Assembly (NCBI GenBank): GCA_964551975.1
Contig: CAZKFI010000008.1
Coordinates: forward strand, 1 to 52,984
Length of the DNA: 52,984 nucleotides
Origin: REEB426 sp964551975
GTDB lineage: Bacteria > Actinomycetota > Actinomycetes > S36-B12
Direction of reading: 5' to 3'
Shown: piece by piece, positions 24,800 through 33,087 of the stretch
How positions within the stretch are numbered: position 1 is the first letter of the stretch
How the letters are laid out: every line of letters begins with the position of its first letter
Notes under the pieces: model-generated
The model's input: the letters and a program-made list of their open reading frames with translations, nothing else
The model's database searches: none
What the model was told of the DNA's origin: nothing
Program-made: the position numbers and the translations under genes

Positions 24800-25393
24800 A
24801 TGTCTTCGGTACAGACCACAGCGGATGAGCAGGATTTGATGACTGCTCTGGCCCGCAACTGGTGGCTCATGCTGCTACTGGGTATCGCAAGCATCGTCAT
24901 CGGCATCTGGGCATTTACCCAGCCTGTCGAGGCAATCGAGGTTCTCTCAGTCCTCTTTGCCATCTGGCTCATCATTACTGGCATCGTGGAGGTCATTCGC
25001 GGTTTCAGTAGTGGCCTGACCGGCGGTATGCGTGCGCTGTTCATCATCACCGGCGTGTTGTCGCTGATCCTGGGCTTTGTCGCACTACGCGGCTACTGGG
25101 AGACCGGCACGCCGTTCGTGGCTGCGTGGATCCTCGCGATCTTCATCGGTGTCACCTTCCTGTTCCGCGGAATGCTGCAACTGTTCGCGGGTATTGACGG
25201 AAAGAACGCACCCGGCCGCGGTTGGAACATCTTTGCCGGCATCGTGTACCTGATCGCTGGCATGTGCATCCTGCTCGTACCGACAAGCCTGATTGCCCTT
25301 ACCTGGGTCATCGGAATCTGGCTCGTGGTCATGGGTGTCTTCGAGATTATCTCGTCGTTCATGATGCGGTCAGCGGCCAAGAAGGCGGCATAA
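24800..25393 (+). CDS. DUF308/HdeD-like membrane protein
   Basis: The 197-residue protein has six hydrophobic helices arranged as three similar pairs, e.g. LLLGIASIVIGIWAF, LFIITGVLSLILGFVAL and FAGIVYLIAGMCILL, each followed by a second helix containing a G-x-x-x-x-R/E pattern. This is the DUF308 (HdeD) repeat. HdeD in E. coli is linked with acid resistance at high cell density; most members have no defined role. The ATG at 24800 is preceded by GGAGG five bases upstream. A 15-bp perfect hairpin follows the gene. Confidence 0.88.
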   Translation: MSSVQTTADEQDLMTALARNWWLMLLLGIASIVIGIWAFTQPVEAIEVLSVLFAIWLIITGIVEVIRGFSSGLTGGMRALFIITGVLSLILGFVALRGYWETGTPFVAAWILAIFIGVTFLFRGMLQLFAGIDGKNAPGRGWNIFAGIVYLIAGMCILLVPTSLIALTWVIGIWLVVMGVFEIISSFMMRSAAKKAA

Positions 25394-25415
25394 CGGCTGC
25401 CACACTCAGCTAGTT

Positions 25416-25455
25416 CACTGGTGGCCCGCGGCAGGTTTGTCGCGGGCCACCAGTG
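25416..25455 (+). terminator. Strong 15-bp hairpin between the DUF308 and IclR genes
   Basis: CACTGGTGGCCCGCG (25416-25430) and CGCGGGCCACCAGTG (25441-25455) pair perfectly around a 10-nt loop. It starts 22 bases after the DUF308 stop and lies 35 bases before the IclR ATG. No T tract follows, as is common for actinobacterial terminators. As a perfect palindrome it could also be an operator for the IclR protein next door. Confidence 0.75.
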
Positions 25456-25490
25456 TCACATGGTCTGGCATCACAAGGGAGGATCGTGCA

Positions 25491-26138
25491 ATGGCGGCCG
25501 AAACCTCGCAGACCCTAGATCGCGGCCTGCGGATTCTTGAGGCTATCGGCGAATCCTCGGATGGTTTGACCGTCACGGAACTTGCCCAATCCCTGGGGAT
25601 TGGGCGCACAGTTGTTTATCGACTCGTTGTCACCCTCGAGCAACACGGATTCCTGCGGCGTGCGGCCGATGGTCGATGTCGCCTGGGTTTTGCGCTTCTG
25701 GCCATGGGTCGCCAGATTCAGCCGGTGGTTCGGGACGTAGCAATGCCAGCACTGCGACTGCTGGCGGATGCCGTCGGCGCCACAGCAATATTGACCATCG
25801 TTGACGGTGGCGACGCCCTGGCTGCTGTTGTTGTTGAGCCGACGCGCTCAGATCTGCATGTTGCCTACCGCCTGGGTGCTCGGCAACCGCTGCAGGCCAA
25901 TGCCGGCGGTCGTGCCGTACTTGCAGCGCGAACTGCTGCTGGGCGTGCCCTGGACCCACCCTGGGTGGTCGCTACTGGGGAAGGACCGGCTGGGGGATAC
26001 GGGCTTGCGGTACCAGTCACCGGTATCAGCAGTTTCGAGGCCAGTGTCGGTGTGGTGTCGTTACGGGAGCTCAATGAGGCGGAAGTTGGCCCGCGGGTAG
26101 CACGTGCCGCAGCCGATATTGCGCGAGCCCTGCGCTGA
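25491..26138 (+). CDS. IclR-family transcriptional regulator
   Basis: The 215-residue protein has an N-terminal winged helix-turn-helix (LDRGLRILEAIG, LTVTELAQSLGIGRTVVYRLVVTLEQHGFL, residues 8-60) and a C-terminal IclR effector-binding domain with RLGFALLAMGR, LTIVDGGDALAAVVV and LQANAGGRAVLA. The effector domain is somewhat short for IclR (families are usually about 250 aa). GGGAGG lies about 10 nt before the ATG. The regulated genes are unclear: the immediate neighbours are the DUF308 gene upstream and a convergent carboxypeptidase. The 15-bp palindrome upstream is a candidate autoregulatory site. Confidence 0.88.
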   Translation: MAAETSQTLDRGLRILEAIGESSDGLTVTELAQSLGIGRTVVYRLVVTLEQHGFLRRAADGRCRLGFALLAMGRQIQPVVRDVAMPALRLLADAVGATAILTIVDGGDALAAVVVEPTRSDLHVAYRLGARQPLQANAGGRAVLAARTAAGRALDPPWVVATGEGPAGGYGLAVPVTGISSFEASVGVVSLRELNEAEVGPRVARAAADIARALR

Positions 26139-26144
26139 AGGTTT

Positions 26145-27434
26145 CTACCAGCAGCCGGTGATCGTGCTTGCGAGTTTGTCCACCGTGCGCCGGGTGGTCA
26201 GCGGGATAAATCGACGTGGACGGTCGTTGACCAAAATGGCAAAGGCCTTGTCCTTACCGTCTTCGCCCTGAGCGATCCCGGCCAGGGCGATCGTGTCGAA
26301 CAGGCTCCCGGTCTTGGCGCGGATCTCACCCTTTGCACAGGACGACGGAGACGTGTTGTAGCGGCCATAGCGAGCTGCCAGGGTGCCACTCATGCCGGCC
26401 CGTGGCATGGCCTTGGCGTCGTACATCGAGGTGAAGCGTGGGTCCGTACGACTCAGGCGCACTGCTTCGGCAAGGAAGCGTGCGGTCACGCGGTTCTTTC
26501 GCGAGAGGCCACTTCCGTCGGCAAAGCGTTGACCGGCGGTGGCCAAACCGAGTTCGGTCAACACCGCTTGCGCGGCGCGCCGACCACCAGCCCACGTACC
26601 TGGCAGCCCACGCTTGATGGCAACCTGGCGATAGAGCACCTCGGCAACGTTGTTCTCCGAGTCCAGCAGCATGCGGGCCAATGCTTGCTGCACTGTGTGC
26701 GACCGCTCAGCGAGCACCTTGGCGCCACTGGCTGCCCTGCCGTCGCCCACCAGCTGTGCTTTGATGCCCTGCTTGCGGAGTGCCTTGGTAAAGGTGCGCG
26801 CCGCGTTGCGGCTCGGATTCGCCGAATAGTCACCCAATTGAGCAAGGCAGTTCACGCGCGCGGCAACGGACGGGATGTACTCCCGCGGCCATCCGGGCCC
26901 GCTGGCCCGACCCGGAAACTTCGAGTCGTCCACCAACACACGAACGCGAGCACCTCTGCCCACTTCCGCAGCAGTCTGCCGTGCGAGAGCGCGCAGATCG
27001 TTGGCGGTGAGCATGGGGTCTCCACCACAGGTGAGCACGATCTCGTTCGCGGCCCTGCCGGCAAGGACCTGGGTAGTAAAGCGATCTTCCGGCGTGAACG
27101 AAGCCAGGGTCGTGATGGCGGTGATGACCTTCATGGTGGAAGCTGGGAGTTGACCCTCAGAACCTGAACGATCGAAAACCACTCGCCCGGATTCAGTGTC
27201 AATCACCGTCATCGAGACGTCCTTGCCAAGGATCTTGTTGTTCATGCGCTTGTCTAGGAGGCTGGCCACCCGCTGTTCGGCAACAGCCGATTCGTCCATC
27301 GGTGCTAGGGGAGCACTCGCTCGGGCTCCTGGAGCACCAATCGCCACCAGTGCAATGAGCAGTCCGGAGCCAACGAGGGCTCGGACGCACCGATACCCAC
27401 AGAACGCCGTGATCACGACCCCATGATGCGGCAT
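26145..27434 (-). CDS. dacB: D-alanyl-D-alanine carboxypeptidase/endopeptidase (PBP4, S13 family)
   Basis: About 429 residues from the ATG at 27434; several in-frame ATGs further upstream (to 27470) are possible. A signal segment (LVGSGLLIALVAIGAPGARA) is followed by the penicillin-binding active-site triad: STMK with the nucleophile Ser, SEN as the SxN motif and KTGS as the KTG motif. The insertion between STMK and SEN is the extra S13 domain. The enzyme trims peptidoglycan stem peptides or cuts cross-links outside the membrane. It diverges from the GH18 gene over about 45 bp and converges with iclR. Confidence 0.9.
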   Translation of the reverse strand: MPHHGVVITAFCGYRCVRALVGSGLLIALVAIGAPGARASAPLAPMDESAVAEQRVASLLDKRMNNKILGKDVSMTVIDTESGRVVFDRSGSEGQLPASTMKVITAITTLASFTPEDRFTTQVLAGRAANEIVLTCGGDPMLTANDLRALARQTAAEVGRGARVRVLVDDSKFPGRASGPGWPREYIPSVAARVNCLAQLGDYSANPSRNAARTFTKALRKQGIKAQLVGDGRAASGAKVLAERSHTVQQALARMLLDSENNVAEVLYRQVAIKRGLPGTWAGGRRAAQAVLTELGLATAGQRFADGSGLSRKNRVTARFLAEAVRLSRTDPRFTSMYDAKAMPRAGMSGTLAARYGRYNTSPSSCAKGEIRAKTGSLFDTIALAGIAQGEDGKDKAFAILVNDRPRRFIPLTTRRTVDKLASTITGCW

Positions 27435-27479
27435 CGACCGTGATCTGCTGTGCATCTGGGGGTGAGGCATGATGTTGGA

Positions 27480-29354
27480 GTGACGGACGCGTTCAAAGGC
27501 TGGATACATCACCCCCGATGCCCCCGATCGATTCTGACCACCTGCCGTTCGGTCTGCGCCGCCGCGCTCTCGTCGATATTGGCCGTGGTACTGGCACTTA
27601 CTATCGGCCTGGCTTCGCCAGTGCAGGCCGATCCCGCTCCCAAGCCGATCATCAGTGGATGGATCCCCTACTGGTTTACGACGCCAGCCAAGCCGCAGGG
27701 CATCAACTCTGCCGTCGCCAACGCTGATCTGTTCACTGAGGTTTCCCCATTCTGGTACTCAGCGACTGCTGGTGGACCGAATGGCGTGCAGGTCATTCTG
27801 AATCCGAACTTCACCAACGGTGCTGCCAACGAAGCCTGGGCGATGGGACAGTTACGAGCTGCTGGCATCAAGGTGCTGCCAGCGATCGCTGATGGCTCCG
27901 GAAAGGGCCGCATGGCCGGGCTGCTTGCTGACCCGGCACGACGCGCCGCCCATGTGCAGGAGATCGTGAACCTCGTCACCAGCAAGGGATACGACGGCAT
28001 CGACCTGGACTACGAGGGATTTGCCTTCAATGACGGCAGAGAGAGTTGGGCCAGCACGAAACCGCTGTGGACCGCGTTCGTCACCGAACTTGCTGCGGCA
28101 CTGCATGCTCAGGGCAAGTTGCTCTCTGTCACGATCCCTCCACCCTGCTCGATGTCAGGTCAGTGTGGCCCTACCAGTGGTTACTGGGTCTACGACTTTG
28201 TGACGATTGCCCAGCAGGCCGATCGAGTGCGCATCATGGCCTACGACTACAGCGTCGCTGGTATCGGCCCAATCGCCCCGATGCCATGGGTGCAGGCGAT
28301 CGTTGCCTACGCCGCATCTGCCGCACCCGCACAACGCGTACAGATCGGCGTTCCGACCTACGGTCGGGCCTGGACGAAAAAGCCCGGTGGCAAGTTCCAG
28401 TTGAGTGGAACCTGTCCGACCAGCGGCAAGGCCTATCAATCACTCACGGCGATGGTTTCCGTCACCGACGCGGAGATCCCCGGGGCGCTGGCGGCAGCTG
28501 GTGTTGCTGAGGGGGCTGTGCAGTGGGACCCGGTGAATCAGGAGAGTTTCGTCGAGTACGACAAGCCGGTGACCTGGACGGATGAGGCGGGAGCCAGCCA
28601 GACCTGCGTGGCCCGTCGCATCATGTATTGGGTAGGTCCCCAGGCGGTGTTGGCCCGAACGCAGTTGGTGGGTACCTACGGCATCGGCGGTGCCGCCTAC
28701 TGGACAATTGGCGGTGAGGATCCGGCTCAGTGGCCACTGCTGCGTGCTTACGCCCAGCAGTTGGCTCCGGCAGCAACCGACATCGCGTTGAGTGGGCCCA
28801 CAACCGCTGCGGCCGGTGACCAGGTCACCATTACCGCGTCAGTGACGTCGAATGGTGCCGCGGTGCCGTCGATACCTGCCACTCTGCAATTCGCCACTGC
28901 TCCTAAAGGTGACTGGACAGACGTCCTCGTGGTGAACACCGGTGCCGATGGATCATCAGCATTTCCCATTACCGTTGATGCACCGGGGCAGTGGCGCGTG
29001 AGCGTTCCTGCTGGAGCGGGCCGCCGCGAGCAGATCAGTGATCCACTGAGTATCGCGGTCAGTTCGACGATACGGGTCGTAGTGAAGCAGGCAAAGACTG
29101 CACCGAAAGCGACCAGCACGGTGCGTGTTGTGGTGAATCCCGATCAGCGCCGATATCGCATCCGGCTGGAGCAGTCCAAGGGTGACCGTTGGCGCGTCAT
29201 CGCGAAAAGCAGAACCCAGCGAACCGGGGTACGGGTCTTGAAATTCACCGCACCGAAGGCAAAGGGTAAGTACACCTACCGCGTTGTTGTGGAAGCCACC
29301 GGACCTTTTGCCGAGGCGATCTCGGCACCGTTCCAACTGCAGGTACGGCGCTAG
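27480..29354 (+). CDS. Secreted GH18 glycoside hydrolase with C-terminal Ig-like domains
   Basis: About 624 residues. An N-terminal region with a hydrophobic signal segment (AAALSSILAVVLALTIGLAS) leads to a GH18 barrel. The DxxDxDxE signature is DGIDLDYE with catalytic Glu179. MAYDYS and AYWTIGGEDP are later barrel strands. From about residue 440, two Ig/fibronectin-like beta domains follow, the second Arg/Lys-rich. This resembles chitinase or peptidoglycan-active (YaaH/YdhD-like) GH18 enzymes; lacking LysM, the substrate is open. GTG at 27480 is a tentative start; the exact codon matters little for the mature protein. It diverges from the PBP4 gene, suggesting joint wall functions. Confidence 0.85.
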   Translation: MTDAFKGWIHHPRCPRSILTTCRSVCAAALSSILAVVLALTIGLASPVQADPAPKPIISGWIPYWFTTPAKPQGINSAVANADLFTEVSPFWYSATAGGPNGVQVILNPNFTNGAANEAWAMGQLRAAGIKVLPAIADGSGKGRMAGLLADPARRAAHVQEIVNLVTSKGYDGIDLDYEGFAFNDGRESWASTKPLWTAFVTELAAALHAQGKLLSVTIPPPCSMSGQCGPTSGYWVYDFVTIAQQADRVRIMAYDYSVAGIGPIAPMPWVQAIVAYAASAAPAQRVQIGVPTYGRAWTKKPGGKFQLSGTCPTSGKAYQSLTAMVSVTDAEIPGALAAAGVAEGAVQWDPVNQESFVEYDKPVTWTDEAGASQTCVARRIMYWVGPQAVLARTQLVGTYGIGGAAYWTIGGEDPAQWPLLRAYAQQLAPAATDIALSGPTTAAAGDQVTITASVTSNGAAVPSIPATLQFATAPKGDWTDVLVVNTGADGSSAFPITVDAPGQWRVSVPAGAGRREQISDPLSIAVSSTIRVVVKQAKTAPKATSTVRVVVNPDQRRYRIRLEQSKGDRWRVIAKSRTQRTGVRVLKFTAPKAKGKYTYRVVVEATGPFAEAISAPFQLQVRR

Positions 29355-29364
29355 GTCGTGACTG

Positions 29365-31104
29365 CTATTGGGTCAGTGCTGCAGATTCACTGAGACAGAC
29401 GGCAGGCAAGTCGAACCAGCGCAGATGTTCGATAGCGGCAGGGAGGGATTCCGCTTCGGCGAAGGTGGTTTCCGGTAGTGCAGCGAGCATGCTCGCCGCC
29501 TCGGCGAGGTAGTCCAGAAGCGCCGACTCCGGTGCTCGTACGTGGTGCACCGGATATTGCAGGTTCCCATGCAGGTCGAAGCGTGCGTCGAGCAAACGCA
29601 CCGGTGGCTCCGGTTCGCCTGCTCGATGCCGCCATAGACCACTGGTGGGATCGAAGCGATACCAGGGCAGCAACTTCCAGCCCTGCTCGGCAATGAGTGC
29701 CACGGCCTGCACGATTGTGTGAAACACCGTTTCGGAGATGAAGTAGTTGAAACTCACTCGGGTCCACCCCGGCTTGATGCCTGAGCAGCCCTCCAAAATC
29801 TGATCCTCGAAGGCATGGGAGCGGTCAAGGTCGATGCCCAAGAGCCGGTGCCCGTATGGCCCAGCACAGGAGCAGCCACCACGTGACTGGATGCCGAAGA
29901 GGTCATTGAGCAGGGCAACCACCAGGTTGTGATGGAGGTAGCGGGCACCGGGTCGGCGCACCACGAAGGAGACGATGGAGAGTCGTTCGCTGGAGAGGTT
30001 TCCCAGGACCTCGATGCCCGGCACGGTCGACCAGGCCTCGATGGCTCGCGCGACGAAATCTTCCTCGCGAGCGCGAATCAGGTCTACGCCCACGGACTCC
30101 TTTACCTGAAAGACCAGCCCAGCACGCACCGATTCCACGATCGCTGGAGTGCCGCCCTCTTCCCGATGTTCGGGGTCACTGAGGTAGCGATGCTCCTGAG
30201 CATTGACGTAAGCCACCGTGCCACCGCCCACGACATCGGGCACTGAATTGGTGAGCAGGTCCCGGCGGATCAGCAGAATGCCCGGGGTGCCGGGACCACC
30301 GATGAACTTGTGGGGGCTCAGCATTACGGCGTCCAGGTACGCCAACGGCCGTTCGGGATCCTCAGGCTGCATGGCAATCTGGATGTATGGCCCGGCTGCG
30401 GCATAGTCCCAGAACGACAGGGCACCGTGTTGATGCAAAAGCTCGGCGATGCCCGCCACGTCACTGAGGATCCCCGTGACATTGCTGGCGGCACTGAATG
30501 ATGCGATGCGCAGGGGACGATCGGCGTAGCGCTGCAGTTCCTCGGTGAGGTGCGTGACATCGATATGACCGTCGGCGTCTTCACGAATGGTGACCACATC
30601 CGCGATCGATTCCCGCCAGGGCAATTCATTGCTGTGGTGTTCGAAGGGACCGATGAACACCACCGGGCGCTCATTCGGTGGAATCTGATCGCGCAGCCGA
30701 TACCGAGCGTCTAGGTCGGCAGGGATGCGCAAGTTCAAGATGCCGAGAAGCTTGTTGACGGCCCCCGTGGAGCCCGAGCCGCAGAAGATCAAGCAGGATT
30801 CATCACCTGCGCGAACGGCCCGTTTGATGATCGATCGCGCTTCCTCGCGCAGTCGAGTGGTTTGTAGTCCCGTCCCACTGGACTCAGTGTGGGTGTTCGC
30901 ATAGCCAGGGAGCACCTGGTCGCGGATGTAGTCCTCGATGAATGTCAACGCCCGACCGCTGGCGGTGTAGTCGGCGTAGGTCACCCGTCGGGGCCCGAAT
31001 GGCCCTGGCATGACGACGTCATCACCGATCACAGAGCCCCGAATCTGTTCCAGGAGCGGCGAATCCGGGAGATCGGACGCCGGGGGAGGGATCACGAGGG
31101 CCAC
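29365..31104 (-). CDS. Class V aminotransferase (cysteine desulfurase-like) with C-terminal extension
   Basis: About 579 residues, longer than the roughly 400 of SufS/IscS. The PLP fold type I core shows YLDYTASG-like YADYTASGRAL, GSGSTGAVNKLL, FIGPFEHHSNELPWR, FWDYAAAGP and the PLP lysine in LSPHKFIGGPGTPG. RGGCSCAGPYGHRLLGI is a cysteine-rich loop at the place of the SufS active-site loop, with two candidate sulfur-accepting Cys. About 120 extra residues follow with an LxxAA-rich helical end. It may be a sulfur-mobilising or C-S/C-Se lyase; the substrate is unknown. The GTG at 31104 has TACCCT 7 nt upstream and lies 22 bp from the divergent clpS start. Confidence 0.82.
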   Translation of the reverse strand: MALVIPPPASDLPDSPLLEQIRGSVIGDDVVMPGPFGPRRVTYADYTASGRALTFIEDYIRDQVLPGYANTHTESSGTGLQTTRLREEARSIIKRAVRAGDESCLIFCGSGSTGAVNKLLGILNLRIPADLDARYRLRDQIPPNERPVVFIGPFEHHSNELPWRESIADVVTIREDADGHIDVTHLTEELQRYADRPLRIASFSAASNVTGILSDVAGIAELLHQHGALSFWDYAAAGPYIQIAMQPEDPERPLAYLDAVMLSPHKFIGGPGTPGILLIRRDLLTNSVPDVVGGGTVAYVNAQEHRYLSDPEHREEGGTPAIVESVRAGLVFQVKESVGVDLIRAREEDFVARAIEAWSTVPGIEVLGNLSSERLSIVSFVVRRPGARYLHHNLVVALLNDLFGIQSRGGCSCAGPYGHRLLGIDLDRSHAFEDQILEGCSGIKPGWTRVSFNYFISETVFHTIVQAVALIAEQGWKLLPWYRFDPTSGLWRHRAGEPEPPVRLLDARFDLHGNLQYPVHHVRAPESALLDYLAEAASMLAALPETTFAEAESLPAAIEHLRWFDLPAVCLSESAALTQ

Positions 31105-31126
31105 AATGGTCAGGGTACGAGAGAAT

Positions 31127-31447
31127 GTGCCCGTGGCCAATGCTGCCGTCGCACCAATCGAAGTTGCACCCTCGGAGGCTGAGCAACCCTCGGGGGAGGC
31201 CAGCAGCGCTGTCGAGGTGCCCTGGGTGACGATCGTCTGGAATGACCCGGTCAATCTGATGTCCTATGTGACCTACGTATTCATGACCTATTTCAAGTAC
31301 TCCCGGGAGAAGGCAGAACTTCTCATGCTGGACGTTCATCAGGAGGGTCGCGCCGTGGTCTCCTCAGGCACTCGCGAGGCGATGGAAATCGATGTGACGG
31401 CGATGCATCGATACGGACTGTGGGCAACCCTGCAGCGGGATCAGTAG
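31127..31447 (+). CDS. clpS: ATP-dependent Clp protease adaptor ClpS
   Basis: About 106 residues. After an acidic/Ala-rich disordered arm, the ClpS core appears: VTIVWNDPVNLMSYVTYVF with the Asn-Asp pair of the N-degron pocket, YSREKAELLMLDVHQEGRAVV with the conserved His-x-Glu-Gly, then a final beta strand. ClpS delivers N-degron proteins to the ClpC/ClpA unfoldase. Starts at GTG 31127, GTG 31133 or ATG 31106 are all possible; 31127 is favoured because 31106 would overlap the divergent gene's promoter. It shares one base with the DUF2017 start (TAGTG), the usual actinobacterial pair. Confidence 0.93.
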   Translation: MPVANAAVAPIEVAPSEAEQPSGEASSAVEVPWVTIVWNDPVNLMSYVTYVFMTYFKYSREKAELLMLDVHQEGRAVVSSGTREAMEIDVTAMHRYGLWATLQRDQ

Positions 31448-31995
31448 TGGCTGCCCTTCAGGTGCAGCTGGGTGAAGCGGAGCGGGCGCTCCTCAACACC
31501 TTGATCAAGCAGTTGGTGGCCCTATTGGATGCCCAGGCTGATGCGGATGCCGATCCACTCGCGGACATCGTCGGGGGTCTGGACTTCGCGGATCCGGATG
31601 CCCTCGGTTCATCAGCGGGAATGCCAACCGACCCGGTACTCGCACGCCTGCTTCCCGACGGCTATCGCCAGGACGAGGAGGCTGCAGCCGACTTTCGGCG
31701 CTTCACCGAATATGACCTACGGCGTAGCAAGACGCAGGCTGCCGAGCGAGTCCTGGCCGATCTCGCCACCGGCAAGGACCCGATAGCGCTGGACGAAGGT
31801 GCAATCACGGCCTGGTTGGGGTGTCTCAACGACCTACGCTTGGGCCTTGGGGTGCGCATCGGGATTACCGACGAAAACCATGAAGAGTTGGGCCAGGTCG
31901 CCGAAGGCGATCCACGTTTCGCCATGCTGCAGGTCTACGACTGGCTCACCTATCTCCAGGGTTCCCTGGTGGAACTGCTCCTGCCGGAGGCCTAG
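31447..31995 (+). CDS. DUF2017 family protein
   Basis: The 182-residue acidic, helical protein shows the DUF2017 pattern: LGEAERALLNTLIKQLVALL, DPVLARLLPDGYRQDEEAAADFRRFTEYDLR, then AWLGCLNDLRLGLGVRIGI and a final YDWLTYLQGSLVELLL helix. The family is found next to clpS across Actinobacteria (as in Mycobacterium Rv1331-Rv1332), and its function is unknown; the constant pairing suggests a link to Clp proteolysis. The GTG start overlaps the clpS stop. It ends at the strong bidirectional hairpin facing the rhodopsin gene. Confidence 0.9.
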   Translation: MAALQVQLGEAERALLNTLIKQLVALLDAQADADADPLADIVGGLDFADPDALGSSAGMPTDPVLARLLPDGYRQDEEAAADFRRFTEYDLRRSKTQAAERVLADLATGKDPIALDEGAITAWLGCLNDLRLGLGVRIGITDENHEELGQVAEGDPRFAMLQVYDWLTYLQGSLVELLLPEA

Positions 31996-32049
31996 CGCGG
32001 GTGGGCGCCGCAAACCTCGCCCGTATGCGCTCGTACCGGCCCACAAACT

Positions 32050-32085
32050 GTTTGGGTGGGCCCGGATACCCGGGCCCACCCAAAC
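32050..32085. terminator. 16-bp bidirectional terminator hairpin
   Basis: GTTTGGGTGGGCCCGG (32050-32065) and its exact complement CCGGGCCCACCCAAAC (32070-32085) flank the 4-nt loop ATAC. It lies between the converging DUF2017 and rhodopsin genes and can serve both strands. Confidence 0.9.
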
Positions 32086-32108
32086 GTGCTTTGCGATTCA
32101 GGCGAGAA

Positions 32109-32936
32109 CTACTTGCCCGAACTCGGCGCTGCCTCGAACTCCTGGGCGGCGAACGCCTTGTCGTCGTCGGCGCTCTTCTCGCGAGCGATCTTGTAGATCA
32201 ACAGGCCGAAGAGACACTTGGCCAGCACGTCGGCTACCGAGTAGCCAACCTGCCGCCAGACGAAGGCGTCTGCACCGTCGAGCCCGAACATGGGGAACAT
32301 GTACGAGATGGGGTAGACGCCCCAGGTGGCCAGCAGCAGCCAGCGAAGGCCAGCGATGTCCTTGGAGACCTGCTCCGGCTGGGACTTCGCTGCCTTGCTC
32401 AGTTCCACGAAGAGTACGTACAGGATGTACAGGAACGGAATCGTGGACAGTGCGCCCCAGATGGCCTTCGGCATGATGTCGACGGCAATCTCGCCCGGGT
32501 AGCCCAGGATGATCATCAGGGCCGAGGCCGGGATGAGCTTCATGAGCAGGCCCTTGCGGGTGGCGCGCGGCAGTGCCAGAACAGCGATCAATTCGAACAG
32601 CAGCAGCGGCACCGTGAGCAGCCAGTCGACGTACCGGTAGCCCTCGTTGAAGCCCTCACCGTTGACGAGCACGTAGCTCATGGCGTTGAACGCTGAAGCC
32701 GCCGTACCCTCGTCCACCGCAATGTAGGAATGGCGGAAGGAGTCGAAGATCCGGTAGTAGTGGTAAGCCGCGATGAGGCAGACCATTGCCGAGACGACGA
32801 GCGCCTGGCGGTAGCGGGGCAGTACGCGCCCCTGCACAACCAGCAGGAAGATGAACGTCGCGAGCATTGCCGCGAGTCCAAAGGACGTTACGTTGTATAC
32901 CGTCTGGAACTGCGAATAGGTCAGTTCGAGCGCCAT
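32109..32936 (-). CDS. Light-driven proton-pump rhodopsin (xanthorhodopsin/actinorhodopsin type)
   Basis: The 275-residue protein has seven transmembrane helices and a retinal-binding Lys240 in ADVLAKCLFG. Helix C reads RYVDWLLTVPLLLFE: Arg101, proton acceptor Asp104, Thr108 and donor Glu115, the DTE set of an outward proton pump. Leu112 at the spectral-tuning position predicts green absorption; His59 (AAYHYYR) is the acceptor partner. Gly161 (AIWGALST), aligned by the FLYILYVLF stretch to bacteriorhodopsin Trp138, is the opening that allows carotenoid antenna binding in xanthorhodopsin. GGAGG lies 5 nt before the ATG at 32936. It is inserted, reversed, between DUF2017 and mec; no carotene dioxygenase gene is in the window. 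Confidence 0.96.
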   Translation of the reverse strand: MALELTYSQFQTVYNVTSFGLAAMLATFIFLLVVQGRVLPRYRQALVVSAMVCLIAAYHYYRIFDSFRHSYIAVDEGTAASAFNAMSYVLVNGEGFNEGYRYVDWLLTVPLLLFELIAVLALPRATRKGLLMKLIPASALMIILGYPGEIAVDIMPKAIWGALSTIPFLYILYVLFVELSKAAKSQPEQVSKDIAGLRWLLLATWGVYPISYMFPMFGLDGADAFVWRQVGYSVADVLAKCLFGLLIYKIAREKSADDDKAFAAQEFEAAPSSGK

Positions 32937-32973
32937 GCAAACCTCCGATGGAGAGCCACGCGGCCGGGGCCTT

Positions 32974-32989
32974 GTGGGGCACCCCCCAC
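32974..32989 (-). promoter_or_regulatory. Hairpin in the rhodopsin 5' leader
   Basis: GTGGGG and CCCCAC form a 6-bp stem with a 4-nt loop, about 28 bases upstream of the GGAGG ribosome site. It may affect mRNA stability or translation; no known riboswitch is recognised. Confidence 0.35.
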
Positions 32990-33076
32990 GGGCGCCGTCC
33001 GAAGCCTTCACCCGCTGGGGCATTCCCGCAACTTGAACAGGCTTTGGCGCGATTTAGCGCCCTAGGGCGGAACTTC

Positions 33077-33082
33077 TAGGCT
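33077..33082 (+). promoter_or_regulatory. -10-like box TAGGCT before mec
   Basis: TAGGCT then five bases and the GTG at 33088. The same hexamer stands before murI and the DUF3618 gene. Confidence 0.5.
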
Positions 33083-33087
33083 GCGGT

